From an uncultured Lachnospiraceae bacterium (GTDB lineage: Bacteria; Bacillota; Clostridia; Lachnospirales; Lachnospiraceae), in assembly GCA_910589385.1 (NCBI GenBank), contig CAJUTU010000001.1:62001-126000 (forward strand): a DNA stretch of 64,000 nucleotides, given 5' to 3'. Position numbers and translations under genes: made by a program. Position 1 is the stretch's first letter; each line of letters begins with the position of its first letter. Below are positions 9,240-17,210 of this stretch, one piece after another. The notes below the pieces were generated by a model, which was given only the letters and a program-made list of their open reading frames with translations, was not told where the DNA came from and did not search any database.

Positions 9240-10025
9240 CTATCCTTGTGTAAACCGTGACAGGAACTGACGCGTCCTCTCTTCCTTTGGGTTTTCAAAA
9301 ACCTGCCTGGGGTCTCCCTGCTCCAGGATATAGCCTTCGTCCATGAAAATCACCTGGTCAGCCACATCCCTTGCAAAAGCCATCTCATGAGTCACAATGA
9401 TCATGGTCGTTTTTTGCTCCGCCAGTTCCTTGATCACTTTCAATACCTCACCGGTCAGCTCTGGGTCTAAAGCCGAAGTCGGTTCGTCAAAGCACAAAAT
9501 GTCCGGCTGCAGCGCAAGCGCACGCGCAATAGCCACACGCTGGCACTGGCCTCCGGAAAGCTGATGGGGATAATTATCCCTTCGGCCGGAAAGCCCCATC
9601 TCATCCAGCAATGATTTTGCCTGTGCTTCAATCTCCGCAAGGATTTCCTTTTTCCTCGCTTTGTAATCCGGCTGTTCTTTTGCCAGAAGCTCTTTCGCCA
9701 GCATCACATTTTCCATTGCAGTATACTGCGGAAACAGATTAAAGGACTGAAACACCAGCCCGAAATGCAGCCGTTTCCTGCGGATTTCCGACTCTTGCCT
9801 GGTTGATGCATCCTCTGCGTCAAACAAAGTTTCCCCATTAACGCGCAGAATCCCCTTGTCCGGATGTTCCAGAAAATTCAAGCAGCGGAGCAGCGTTGTC
9901 TTGCCGCTGCCTGATGAACCAATAATGGAAAGAACCTGTCCTTTTTCCAAAGAAAAGCTGATATCCTTCAGTACCTCTGTATGCTCAAATGATTTGCAGA
10001 TATGTTCTACTTCTAAAATCGACAT
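9240..10025 (-). CDS. Polar amino acid ABC transporter, ATP-binding protein
   Basis: A 261-residue ATPase of the GlnQ/HisP class. It has Walker A (GSSGSGKTTLL, about residues 35-45), the ABC signature LSGGQCQRVAIARALA, Walker B (ILCFDEPTSALD) and the switch histidine in VTHEMAFA. It powers import through the permease encoded 14 bases upstream, with the binding protein at 10941-11795. The specific amino acid cannot be read from sequence. GGGAGG precedes the ATG. purF follows after 70 bases but has its own promoter. Confidence 0.93.
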   Translation of the reverse strand: MSILEVEHICKSFEHTEVLKDISFSLEKGQVLSIIGSSGSGKTTLLRCLNFLEHPDKGILRVNGETLFDAEDASTRQESEIRRKRLHFGLVFQSFNLFPQYTAMENVMLAKELLAKEQPDYKARKKEILAEIEAQAKSLLDEMGLSGRRDNYPHQLSGGQCQRVAIARALALQPDILCFDEPTSALDPELTGEVLKVIKELAEQKTTMIIVTHEMAFARDVADQVIFMDEGYILEQGDPRQVFENPKEERTRQFLSRFTQG

Positions 10026-10039
10026 CCTCTTTTTCCTCC

Positions 10040-10726
10040 CTATCTGAAATAATCCAGCTTCTTTTCCAGCCTTCCCAGAAGAAGCGTCAAAATCCCATTA
10101 CAGATCAGATAATATATGGCTGTAAAAAACAAAGGCCAGATTGCGCCGGAAATACCCTGGGACCCTTTCATAAATGCCTGTCCTGCCCAGATGATTTCCT
10201 GTAGTGCGATGATACGTGCAAGAGACGTATCTTTGACCAGCGTGATGATTTCATTGGACATAGGCGGAACAATCCGCTTGATCATCTGCAGCAAGGTGAT
10301 CTTCAGAAAAATCTGTCCCTTCGTCATGCCCAGAACCAGTCCGGCTTCCTCCTGGCCTACAGGAACCCCCTGGATTCCACCACGATAAATCTCGGAAAAG
10401 TAACATGCATAGTTAACAATAAATGAAACGGCCGCCGCCAGAAATCTCCCTGCCTCTCCACCGCCCCAGATAGGGTTATGCAGCACAAGGCCTGGAAAAT
10501 AATAAATAATGAGCAATTGGATCATGAGAGGCGTCCCACGTATGATCCAGACAAAAATCTTTGTTATGTAACTTAAAGGTTTAAACTTGGACATCGAGCC
10601 AAAGGCAATCAAAAGCCCTAGTGGAAATGCGCCGATCAAAGTAACAAAAAACAGCTTCAATGTCTGTACAAAGCCAACATTCAACGCACGGATTACAATT
10701 GGCATTTGTTCTAAAATCAATTCCAT
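10040..10726 (-). CDS. Polar amino acid ABC transporter, permease
   Basis: A 228-residue inner-membrane permease of the HisM/GlnP family. The N-terminal helix (VGFVQTLKLFFVTLIGAFPLG) starts the usual pattern of about five membrane segments. The cytoplasmic EAA-type loop (GQEEAGLVLGMTKGQIF) is present and contacts the ATPase. Homodimers of such permeases are common, which fits the presence of a single permease gene. It is separated from the binding-protein gene by 214 bases containing a hairpin terminator, and lies 14 bases before the ATPase gene. Confidence 0.92.
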   Translation of the reverse strand: MELILEQMPIVIRALNVGFVQTLKLFFVTLIGAFPLGLLIAFGSMSKFKPLSYITKIFVWIIRGTPLMIQLLIIYYFPGLVLHNPIWGGGEAGRFLAAAVSFIVNYACYFSEIYRGGIQGVPVGQEEAGLVLGMTKGQIFLKITLLQMIKRIVPPMSNEIITLVKDTSLARIIALQEIIWAGQAFMKGSQGISGAIWPLFFTAIYYLICNGILTLLLGRLEKKLDYFR

Positions 10727-10844
10727 GTACTTTTCCTACTTTCTCTATATTAATGGCCAATTCTGTAAAACAATCTAATAAATAAAAACAGATGTTTCAA
10801 AATCTGGCCATTTGGGATACTCTATCCGTTTGATAAGGACGGAA

Positions 10845-10873
10845 AATAGAGAGCGGACAGTCCACTCTCTATT
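10845..10873 (-). terminator. Hairpin between binding-protein and permease genes
   Basis: Nine-base arms (AATAGAGAG / CTCTCTATT) with an inner GGA/TCC pair, followed on the minus strand by TTTTCC. Its position just after the binding-protein gene suggests partial termination, which would make the binding protein more abundant than the membrane parts; that role is inferred. Confidence 0.65.
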
Positions 10874-10940
10874 CATTGTTACATACTTATAGGCTTATGG
10901 GGCAAACGGCTCTTCGGCCGAGCTGCCTTATACCATATAC

Positions 10941-11795
10941 TTATTGTTCTACAATTGCCGCATCTACACCGTAGGTCTCTGCAATCTCCATCATACTGCC
11001 ATCTGCATAGCTTGCTGCAAAAAAGTCATTGAGTGCAGCCGCCAGGTCAGAACCTTTTCGGAAACCAACACCATATTCTTCACTGTTCAGCCCCACAGTA
11101 TATGCCAGGTCTGCATAACCAGTTCCTTCTCCTACCATGGCAGCCGCCATCAAAGAGTCGATAACAGCAGCATCTGATGTACCGGACGCAACTTCCATCA
11201 GAGCATCAGACTGTGCCTTTACAGGAGTATACTCCAGTCCCAGGCTGCTCACCTGCTCTTCGCCGGCACTTCCTGCCTCTACTGCAAAAGAAAGGTCTGA
11301 CAGGCTGTCTGTATCCTGATATTTGTCTGCAGCATCAGACGGGACTATCACAATCTGTGCATTGTTACAGTAAGCATTGGAGCATTCCATAGAACTGGTC
11401 ACTTCGTCAGTCAGAGTCATTCCATTCCATACACAGTCAATGGTCTTTCCATCCAGTTCCATAATCTTGTTATCCCAGTCAATTTCTACAAATTCTACTT
11501 CTACGCCTAAATTCTCTGCAAATGCTTTCGCCATATCTGCGTCAAAGCCGATCCAGTCCCCATTGCCATCCTTATAATCCATGGGTTCAAATTCTGTAAT
11601 TCCCACGACCAAAGTGCCTTTGTCTTTTACATATTCCAGATCACTTTCCGAGGCCGTATCCTCAGGCTCCTGTGCAGAAGCCGCAGAGTTATCCGCTGTA
11701 TCTTCTTTCTGATCATCACTGCCGCCAGAATTACCGCATGCAGCCAGGGACATAACCATAATCAATGTCAACATCATGGCCAATAACTTTTTCAT
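10941..11795 (-). CDS. Polar amino acid ABC transporter, substrate-binding lipoprotein
   Basis: A 284-residue family 3 extracellular solute-binding protein. The signal peptide (MKKLLAMMLTLIMVMSLAAC) ends in a lipobox, followed by a Ser/Gly/Asp/Glu-rich linker. The mature part has the expected landmarks: LVVGITEFEPMDYKDG, WIGFDADMAKAFAENLGVEVEFV and the WNGMTLT region. It captures the amino acid outside the membrane for the permease and ATPase encoded downstream. The ATG at 11795 follows AAGGAG; an upstream ATG at 11852 adds a non-signal extension and is rejected. Confidence 0.93.
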   Translation of the reverse strand: MKKLLAMMLTLIMVMSLAACGNSGGSDDQKEDTADNSAASAQEPEDTASESDLEYVKDKGTLVVGITEFEPMDYKDGNGDWIGFDADMAKAFAENLGVEVEFVEIDWDNKIMELDGKTIDCVWNGMTLTDEVTSSMECSNAYCNNAQIVIVPSDAADKYQDTDSLSDLSFAVEAGSAGEEQVSSLGLEYTPVKAQSDALMEVASGTSDAAVIDSLMAAAMVGEGTGYADLAYTVGLNSEEYGVGFRKGSDLAAALNDFFAASYADGSMMEIAETYGVDAAIVEQ

Positions 11796-11858
11796 AACAC
11801 TCTTCTCCTTACTGTACTTTTTAAATTTTGCAAAAGCTGTTCCAAACAGCACTTTCTT

Positions 11859-11887
11859 ATATTATCAGTTTACCAAGCTAAAGTCAA
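11859..11887 (-). promoter_or_regulatory. Promoter of the amino acid ABC operon
   Basis: Minus-strand TTGACT, 17 bases, TAATAT. The short leader contains a small hairpin (GCTGTT/AACAGC, 11836-11850) followed by TTTTGC, which could act as a weak attenuator, but that is speculative. Confidence 0.6.
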
Positions 11888-11965
11888 CAAGAAAGTCACT
11901 ATTTTTTCTTGTGCATTTTCATAAGGACCATATGTTTTCTCTTGAACTGTTTTTTCAGGCAGTGT

Positions 11966-12352
11966 TTATGACACCATCCCCCCCAGCATGCCTCCGCCTG
12001 CGCAGAGAAGGAATGTAGTTAATACATTCGCCCCATTTCCCTGTAGAGACCGGTAGATTCCGATAGATACCAAGAGCAGCAGCCCAAAATAGAGGATGCC
12101 ACATGTCAGCCCCCACAAAAACTTCCGTACTCCTGCCAGCTTCCCGATAATAAATCCTCCTGCAAATGTAGATACTACATAAATCATGATAATCCCTGCT
12201 GCCACCTTACCTTCATCAAGATTCAGCTTATACAGCAAAAATGCCAGAAGAAGCAGCAAAATCCCACTGATTATGTACGCGCACAGCAAAGACTTCAAAA
12301 GCCAGACAGCCGCCTGCTCCATGTTTTGCCCTTTGTTCACCTTCTTATCCAT
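11966..12352 (-). CDS. TIGR04086-type four-helix membrane protein
   Basis: A 128-residue integral membrane protein with four predicted helices: LLKSLLCAYIISGILLLLLA, GIIMIYVVSTFAGGFIIGKL, FLWGLTCGILYFGLLLLVSI and a Gly-rich C-terminal helix with LCAGGGMLGG. It matches the small clostridial family TIGR04086, whose function is unknown. GGAGGGG precedes the ATG. It is a single gene between the ABC operon and spoVT, with a 241-base gap on its upstream side. Confidence 0.8.
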   Translation of the reverse strand: MDKKVNKGQNMEQAAVWLLKSLLCAYIISGILLLLLAFLLYKLNLDEGKVAAGIIMIYVVSTFAGGFIIGKLAGVRKFLWGLTCGILYFGLLLLVSIGIYRSLQGNGANVLTTFLLCAGGGMLGGMVS

Positions 12353-12489
12353 TCAATCCCCTCCAAAGTCAATAAAATTGTGATTTCACTCCTGCTCCAA
12401 AATCTACTGATACAATTTATGATTGTCCGCCGGAAAATAGAACCTGTAATCTTCGTATCAAAGCTGCTGCTTACATCATTATAAAAACT

Positions 12490-12524
12490 CAAATGGGCTG
12501 TCAAAATATTTCACAGCCCATTTG
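12490..12524 (-). terminator. Intrinsic terminator after spoVT
   Basis: A perfect 12-base stem (CAAATGGGCTGT / ACAGCCCATTTG) with an 11-base loop, followed on the minus strand by GAGTTTTTAT. The remainder of the 241-base gap 12353-12593 shows no recognisable feature. Confidence 0.85.
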
Positions 12525-12593
12525 ACGATCACACTGCATTATGATTCCCAGTGAATTCCATATCTGTCACTTATATACTGCCATATGGATCCC

Positions 12594-13139
12594 TCACTGC
12601 TCCATCTGCCGTCCTAAAAAACCCGCGGCACTCATAGCAACCTTCTGTTCTGTCTCTCCCATCTTCTTCTTATCATCCCGGTTTAAAAAGACAACAGAAC
12701 CAATCACATCACCCTCACATAGAATTGGGCATACTGCTTCCTCCTGATAATCCACATCTCCATCTGCGATCCGGATAAATTTATTACTGTCTGATTTCGC
12801 AAGGATATGCTCCCTCTGCTGCATTACTTTTTCCAGATCTTTGCTGATAAATTTATCCTGTAGATCCTTCTTTCCATTCCCTGCCGCAGCCACGATCTGA
12901 TCCGTGTCTGTTATACATACCGTACAGTTCATCGTCTGTGCAAGGCTTTCTGAGTATTGCTTCGCCAATGCACTCAATTCTCCGATCGGAGAATATTTTT
13001 TCAGGATTACTTCTCCCTCCCGGTCCGTAAAAATCTCCAGCGGGTCGCCTTCCCGGATCCGAAGCGTCCTTCGGATTTCTTTTGGAATCACAACTCTGCC
13101 CAGATCATCTATTCTACGTACAATTCCTGTCGCTTTCAT
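12594..13139 (-). CDS. spoVT: Stage V sporulation protein T, AbrB-type regulator
   Basis: A 181-residue transcription factor that controls forespore gene expression in spore-formers. The N-terminal AbrB/MazE swapped-hairpin DNA-binding domain is MKATGIVRRIDDLGRVVIPK and following; the C-terminal half is the GAF-like domain typical of SpoVT (CTVCITDTDQIVAAAG, VCPILCEGDVIGSVVFLNRD). Length matches B. subtilis SpoVT (178). GGAGG lies upstream of the ATG. Its presence indicates a spore-forming lineage. It stands alone with a strong terminator downstream. Confidence 0.95.
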   Translation of the reverse strand: MKATGIVRRIDDLGRVVIPKEIRRTLRIREGDPLEIFTDREGEVILKKYSPIGELSALAKQYSESLAQTMNCTVCITDTDQIVAAAGNGKKDLQDKFISKDLEKVMQQREHILAKSDSNKFIRIADGDVDYQEEAVCPILCEGDVIGSVVFLNRDDKKKMGETEQKVAMSAAGFLGRQMEQ

Positions 13140-13176
13140 ATTCTGATACCTCCATCTGCAAATTCTGTCGTAATTC

Positions 13177-13205
13177 TATTATTTGTAAATGAAGACATTT
13201 TATAC
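13177..13205 (-). promoter_or_regulatory. Possible forespore (sigma-G-like) promoter for spoVT
   Basis: Minus-strand GTATA is followed after 17 bases by AATAATA, loosely resembling sigma-G promoters. B. subtilis spoVT is sigma-G dependent. The match is weak and no sigma-A site is obvious in the gap. Confidence 0.3.
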
Positions 13206-13274
13206 CTTGAAAACCATTCTTCATTCTGCTAAAATCATAAGAGCAAAAAATCACACAGGATGGAGAGATTTTTT

Positions 13275-13916
13275 ATGAGTCTGACAATACCAATCGAAAC
13301 TTCTGCAAGACATATCCATTTGTCACAGGAAGATTTTAAGACATTATTTGGCCCGGATGCCAGCCTTACCTATGTGAAGGAGTTAAGCCAGCCAGGACAA
13401 TATGCCTGCGAAGAACGTCTGACAGTCGCCGGTCCAAAAGGATGTTTTGAAAGGGTTATCGTCCTTGGCCCATGCCGTTCCCAGACACAGGTAGAAATTT
13501 CCGTAACAGATGCCAGAAAGCTTGGTATCCAAGGCGTCATCCGCCAATCCGGGGATATCAACGGTACACCGGGATGTACTTTGATCGGGCCTTGCGGACA
13601 GATTGAATTAACAGAAGGGGTCATTGTGGCAAAGCGTCATATCCATATGACACCCATTGACGCGATCCGGGCCCATGTAAAGGATAATGACATTGTATTT
13701 GTCATCACTACAAGCTATGAACGCTCCCTCATTTTTTCCGATGTAGTCGTCCGTGTCAGTCCGTCATTCAGCCTCGCTATGCATGTAGATACCGATGAGG
13801 CTAATGCATTTGCAAATGAGGACAATCCTACAGGAGTGATCTTAAAGCTTTTCGACGGGCATACTTATAACCTGCAGTCCTGGGCCGAAGAACTACAATC
13901 TGGAATCAATCGCTGA
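13275..13916 (+). CDS. PduL-type phosphate acyltransferase
   Basis: A 213-residue phosphotransacylase of the PduL family, which interconverts acyl-CoA and acyl-phosphate (acetyl or propionyl). Its two half-barrels each carry the zinc-binding histidine motif: SARHIHLS at residues 12-19 and AKRHIHMTP at about 119-127. A further conserved stretch is HVDTDEANA. I chose the ATG at 13275, preceded by GGAGAG, over the in-frame ATG at 13260, which has no ribosome-binding site. No microcompartment shell genes are nearby, so it probably acts as a housekeeping Pta substitute in acetate formation. Confidence 0.88.
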   Translation: MSLTIPIETSARHIHLSQEDFKTLFGPDASLTYVKELSQPGQYACEERLTVAGPKGCFERVIVLGPCRSQTQVEISVTDARKLGIQGVIRQSGDINGTPGCTLIGPCGQIELTEGVIVAKRHIHMTPIDAIRAHVKDNDIVFVITTSYERSLIFSDVVVRVSPSFSLAMHVDTDEANAFANEDNPTGVILKLFDGHTYNLQSWAEELQSGINR

Positions 13917-14003
13917 AACGAAAACAATAGAAAGTTTTTACCATTCTTAACAAAAATATTTATCAAATTGTAAAACCACATTTTTTAACAGGAGGCATAT
14001 ATT

Positions 14004-14447
14004 ATGAGCAAAATTGATGAAGTAAGAAAAGACATGGTTGCCGCTATGAAAGCAGGCGAAAAAGAGAGAAAGGCGACTTTATCCGCTCTCCTCACGGCAT
14101 TAAAAAACAAGGCAATCGACAAACGTGAAGACCTGACTGAAGAGGAAGAAGTTCAAGTTATTTTAAAAGAAATCAAACAGACAAAGGAAACTCTGGAAAC
14201 CACTCCAAAGGACCGTACGGACATCATTGAAGAACATACCAAGCGCCTTGCTGTCCTGGAAGAATATGCGCCAAAAATGATGAGTGAAGAAGAAATACGC
14301 ACAGTCATCCAGAGCGTCCTATCTGATTTGGGGATTGATGCACCCGCTGCCAAAGATAAGGGCCGGATCATGAAAGAACTGATGCCAAAAGTAAAAGGAA
14401 AAGCAGATGGTAAACTGGTCAGCGAATTGGTTGCATCCCTCTTTTAG
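14004..14447 (+). CDS. yqeY: GatB/YqeY domain protein
   Basis: A 147-residue cytoplasmic protein of the YqeY family, homologous to the tail domain of the GatB amidotransferase subunit; a role in tRNA or translation is suspected but unproven. The sequence is helical with conserved DMVAAMKAGEKERKATLS at the start and the C-terminal GRIMKELMPKVKGKADGKLV. AGGAGG lies before the ATG. A strong terminator 15 bases after the stop closes the unit. Confidence 0.92.
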   Translation: MSKIDEVRKDMVAAMKAGEKERKATLSALLTALKNKAIDKREDLTEEEEVQVILKEIKQTKETLETTPKDRTDIIEEHTKRLAVLEEYAPKMMSEEEIRTVIQSVLSDLGIDAPAAKDKGRIMKELMPKVKGKADGKLVSELVASLF

Positions 14448-14461
14448 CCACTTTGCGTTAT

Positions 14462-14489
14462 ACTTCCCCACAGCCTGCTGTGGGGAAGT
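14462..14489 (+). terminator. Intrinsic terminator after yqeY
   Basis: A perfect 12-base stem (ACTTCCCCACAG / CTGTGGGGAAGT) with a CCTG loop, followed by TTATTCTT. Confidence 0.9.
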
Positions 14490-14530
14490 TTATTCTTGTA
14501 AACAGACAGCTCACAGAAAGGATGATATCC

Positions 14531-15448
14531 ATGTTTATTCTCATTTTAAATCAATTGATAAAAATGCTGTTTATTATGATACTTTCATTCATTTGCTACC
14601 GTCTGCATATCATCAATCAGGAAGGAAATAAAAATATGTCCAGTCTCCTGCTGATGATCGTAAACCCATGTCTTATTATTACTGTTTTCCAGACAGAATA
14701 TGAACCCGATCTGGTACATGGGCTCCTTGTTGCTTTCGCCGCTGCTTTTCTGGCACATGTAGCTGGCTTTTTGATCGCACATTTTCTGATTCCAGAAAAA
14801 GAGAATCCGGAATTTGCGCTGGAACGCTTCGGTGCCGCATATTCCAATTGCGGCTTCATCGGGATTCCCCTGATCAACAGTATCCTTGGCAGCAAAGGCG
14901 TCTTCTTTTTGACGGCCTATCTGACAGTCTTTAACATCTTATCCTGGACCCATGGCCTGGTGCTGCTGAATGGAAAGTTTTCCGCAAAACGATTGAAAGA
15001 AGGGCTCCTTGCCCCTATTGTCGTCTGTACGGTCATTGGCGCAATCCTCTTCTTCCTGCAGATACGGATTCCATCTACAGTGCTTGATTCCATGAATTAT
15101 ATCGCGGACATGAACACCCCTCTTGCCATGATGATCGCAGGATTTTCTGTGGCGCAGGCGGATTTGAAGAAAATATTCTCACACATCCGTATCTGCTGGG
15201 TCTGCCTGTTGAAACTAATCCTAATGCCTCTTGCCACACTTGCTTTTCTGTCAGTGCTGCCGATTGACAGAGACGTTGCATATACTACCCTGGTGGCGGC
15301 GGCATGCCCAACCGCAACTTCTTTGACTATGATGGCCATCCGCTTTGAACGCAACTATACCTATGCTTCCGAAATCTTTTCGCTGAGCACAGTGCTCTCC
15401 GTGGTGTCCATTCCTGCAGTTACCTATGCAGCCGGGTTCTTTCTTTAA
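14531..15448 (+). CDS. AEC-family (auxin efflux carrier-like) permease
   Basis: A 305-residue membrane protein with about ten predicted helices, of the AEC family whose bacterial members (MleP, MdcF) carry malate, malonate or similar organic acids. Landmarks are NPCLIITVFQ in the first half and MNTPLAMMIAGFSVAQ, plus the C-terminal PTATSLTMMAIRF. The open frame extends back to 14453 but that start would lie inside the yqeY terminator; the ATG at 14531 has AAAGG nine bases upstream. Substrate unknown. It converges with trmO; the two stop regions overlap by four bases. Confidence 0.87.
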   Translation: MFILILNQLIKMLFIMILSFICYRLHIINQEGNKNMSSLLLMIVNPCLIITVFQTEYEPDLVHGLLVAFAAAFLAHVAGFLIAHFLIPEKENPEFALERFGAAYSNCGFIGIPLINSILGSKGVFFLTAYLTVFNILSWTHGLVLLNGKFSAKRLKEGLLAPIVVCTVIGAILFFLQIRIPSTVLDSMNYIADMNTPLAMMIAGFSVAQADLKKIFSHIRICWVCLLKLILMPLATLAFLSVLPIDRDVAYTTLVAAACPTATSLTMMAIRFERNYTYASEIFSLSTVLSVVSIPAVTYAAGFFL

Positions 15449-16143
15449 AAAGAATCACGGTTGATTCCACATACATGAAGTGTATCGCCAGACACCGTAA
15501 ATTTTATCTCCAGATCAGCATAGGACATCCCATAGACACGCTTCGGATCATTCTGATAGGAGGGCCTGGGATCCTGCCGCAGGATTTGGCCTAAAACCAC
15601 AACCTCTTCCTCTGATAGATAGTCCTTCCATTTTTTCGGAAAATCAATTTTCAGCTCATAGCCCTTTGTATTTTCTGAAAAACCTCCAAAAGCCGCCGGG
15701 ACACTGTCAACATAGGGAAGATAAGGCTTCACATCAAAGACAGGAGTCTCGTCCAACAGGTCGGCGCCCACTACATGAAGAATCGGGCCTTCTGGCGTCT
15801 TCATTTCTATACGTTCCAGACGTACACAGGATAATCCGATTGGATTCGGCCGAAACGGGGAACGGGTTGCAAACACCCCCATCCGGGTATTGCCGCCAAG
15901 GCGAGGCGGGCGTACTGTCGGTGACCAGTTTCCTTTTTCAAGGATGGATTCGGAGAAAAGCCATAAAAGCCAGATATGCGAACAGGCTTCTAATCCACGA
16001 AATGCTTCTTCCACTCGATATTCCGATTCAAATATGATCTCTGCATGTGTCTGGGCCAGCCCGCTCTGACGTGGGATGCCAAATTTTTCCTTAAAATTGC
16101 TGCGGATATGGGCAATTGGGCTTAATCTGATGTCTTCTTTCAT
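15445..16143 (-). CDS. trmO: tRNA N6-threonylcarbamoyladenosine methyltransferase (TrmO/TsaA family)
   Basis: A 232-residue SAM-dependent enzyme of the YaeB/TrmO family that N6-methylates t6A37 in threonine tRNAs. The hallmark GVFATRSPFRPNPIGLSCV is present, with an N-terminal SPIAHIRS and the C-terminal extension (VLGQILRQDPRPSYQ) typical of the two-domain form. The ATG at 16143 is used; an in-frame TTG nine bases upstream is less likely. The ribosome-binding site is weak. Transcription is convergent with the AEC gene. Confidence 0.9.
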   Translation of the reverse strand: MKEDIRLSPIAHIRSNFKEKFGIPRQSGLAQTHAEIIFESEYRVEEAFRGLEACSHIWLLWLFSESILEKGNWSPTVRPPRLGGNTRMGVFATRSPFRPNPIGLSCVRLERIEMKTPEGPILHVVGADLLDETPVFDVKPYLPYVDSVPAAFGGFSENTKGYELKIDFPKKWKDYLSEEEVVVLGQILRQDPRPSYQNDPKRVYGMSYADLEIKFTVSGDTLHVCGINRDSF

Positions 16144-16187
16144 AATTTTCAACTACTTTCTATCTTATAATATAGATTCTGCATTAT

Positions 16188-17090
16188 CTACATGAACTCC
16201 ATTTTCTCAATTATTTTTTCGTATTCTCTGGCGCTTGCCGCCACATAAATCCGTGTAGTTTCAATCGAAGAATGTCCGAGAATGTCTGCCAGATGTGGAA
16301 GGTTATGATCAATCTCAAAATATTTTCTGGCAAACAAGTGACGAAAATTATGAGGGAACACTTTACTTTCATCCACATTGGCCGTCTCACATAGTTTTTT
16401 CATTTCATGGCAGATATTGGATCTGTCTAGCGGCTTTCCATTTCTGGTTGTGAAGATCGGCCCGGTGCGGATGTTCTGCTTTTTCATATACTCTTTTAGC
16501 TTTCCCCTTAGTTCCCTGGATAAAAGGATTTTTCTGTTCTTGCCTTTCAGCCTGATCTCTGACCGGCCAGATCCCACAGCCTCTGCTGTGATATATTCCA
16601 ATTCACTGACCCGGATCCCTGTTCCGGAAAGTGTCAGCAATACATAATACATCCGTCCGTTTTTCGTTTTCTTTGCCGTATAAATGAGCCTTTTATATTC
16701 CTTTTCTTCCAGTTCTCTGGCTTCATCACTGAACGCACTATGCTGCACTTTCAGATAACGTACCCGGCTTTCGTCATTGCCCGAAAATTGGAGATATGCA
16801 TTCAATGCTGCTAATTTTACATTCACTGTACGGGCTTTATATTCCTCCTGTAGTATTTTACGATATTCGATTATTTTCTCTTTTTGGATATCCCCGCCCT
16901 GAAGAAAATCTGCAAGACATGTGACCTCTCTCATATATTTTTGAATTGTCGCCGCTGCACGTTCTTCGTCCTGTAAATGTTTTCGGAAATCTGCTATCAT
17001 TTTATCAGTTACTTTTTTTCTGCGGTTTTTTCCATTTCGCCCATACATTCCACTAGCGCTGCCATCCTTTTTCCTCCTTGTCCTTTCCAT
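16188..17090 (-). CDS. Solitary tyrosine recombinase/integrase
   Basis: A 300-residue site-specific recombinase of the lambda integrase/XerC-D superfamily. After a basic N-terminal tail (residues 1-30, rich in Lys and Arg) there is a SAM-like core-binding domain (KMIADFRKHLQDEERAAATI) and a catalytic domain with the full set of residues: R in GTGIRVSELEYI, K in the following strand, HNFRH, H in LGHSS and the nucleophile Y in TRIYVAAS. AAAGGA precedes the ATG. No excisionase, transposase, relaxase or phage gene is adjacent, and no target repeats are evident, so it may be a domesticated Xer-like recombinase, a remnant of a lost element, or a phase-variation recombinase. Confidence 0.88.
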   Translation of the reverse strand: MERTRRKKDGSASGMYGRNGKNRRKKVTDKMIADFRKHLQDEERAAATIQKYMREVTCLADFLQGGDIQKEKIIEYRKILQEEYKARTVNVKLAALNAYLQFSGNDESRVRYLKVQHSAFSDEARELEEKEYKRLIYTAKKTKNGRMYYVLLTLSGTGIRVSELEYITAEAVGSGRSEIRLKGKNRKILLSRELRGKLKEYMKKQNIRTGPIFTTRNGKPLDRSNICHEMKKLCETANVDESKVFPHNFRHLFARKYFEIDHNLPHLADILGHSSIETTRIYVAASAREYEKIIEKMEFM

Positions 17091-17210
17091 AAGATATGTT
17101 CCTTTATTATGCCATAACATTTGGACTAATTATGAAAACAACAACGATTATGGTTCTCGAATAGCTTCTGGGATCAAAACTGTGAAATGATAAAAATCAT
17201 CTCAAATCTC

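Noticed and set aside
9170..9298. A 43-residue N-terminal extension of PurF
   Set aside because: It would place residues before the propeptide, overlap the ABC ATPase gene and cross the purF promoter.
14453..14530. An upstream start for the AEC permease
   Set aside because: The extension would be encoded by the yqeY terminator hairpin; ATG 14531 has a suitable ribosome-binding site.
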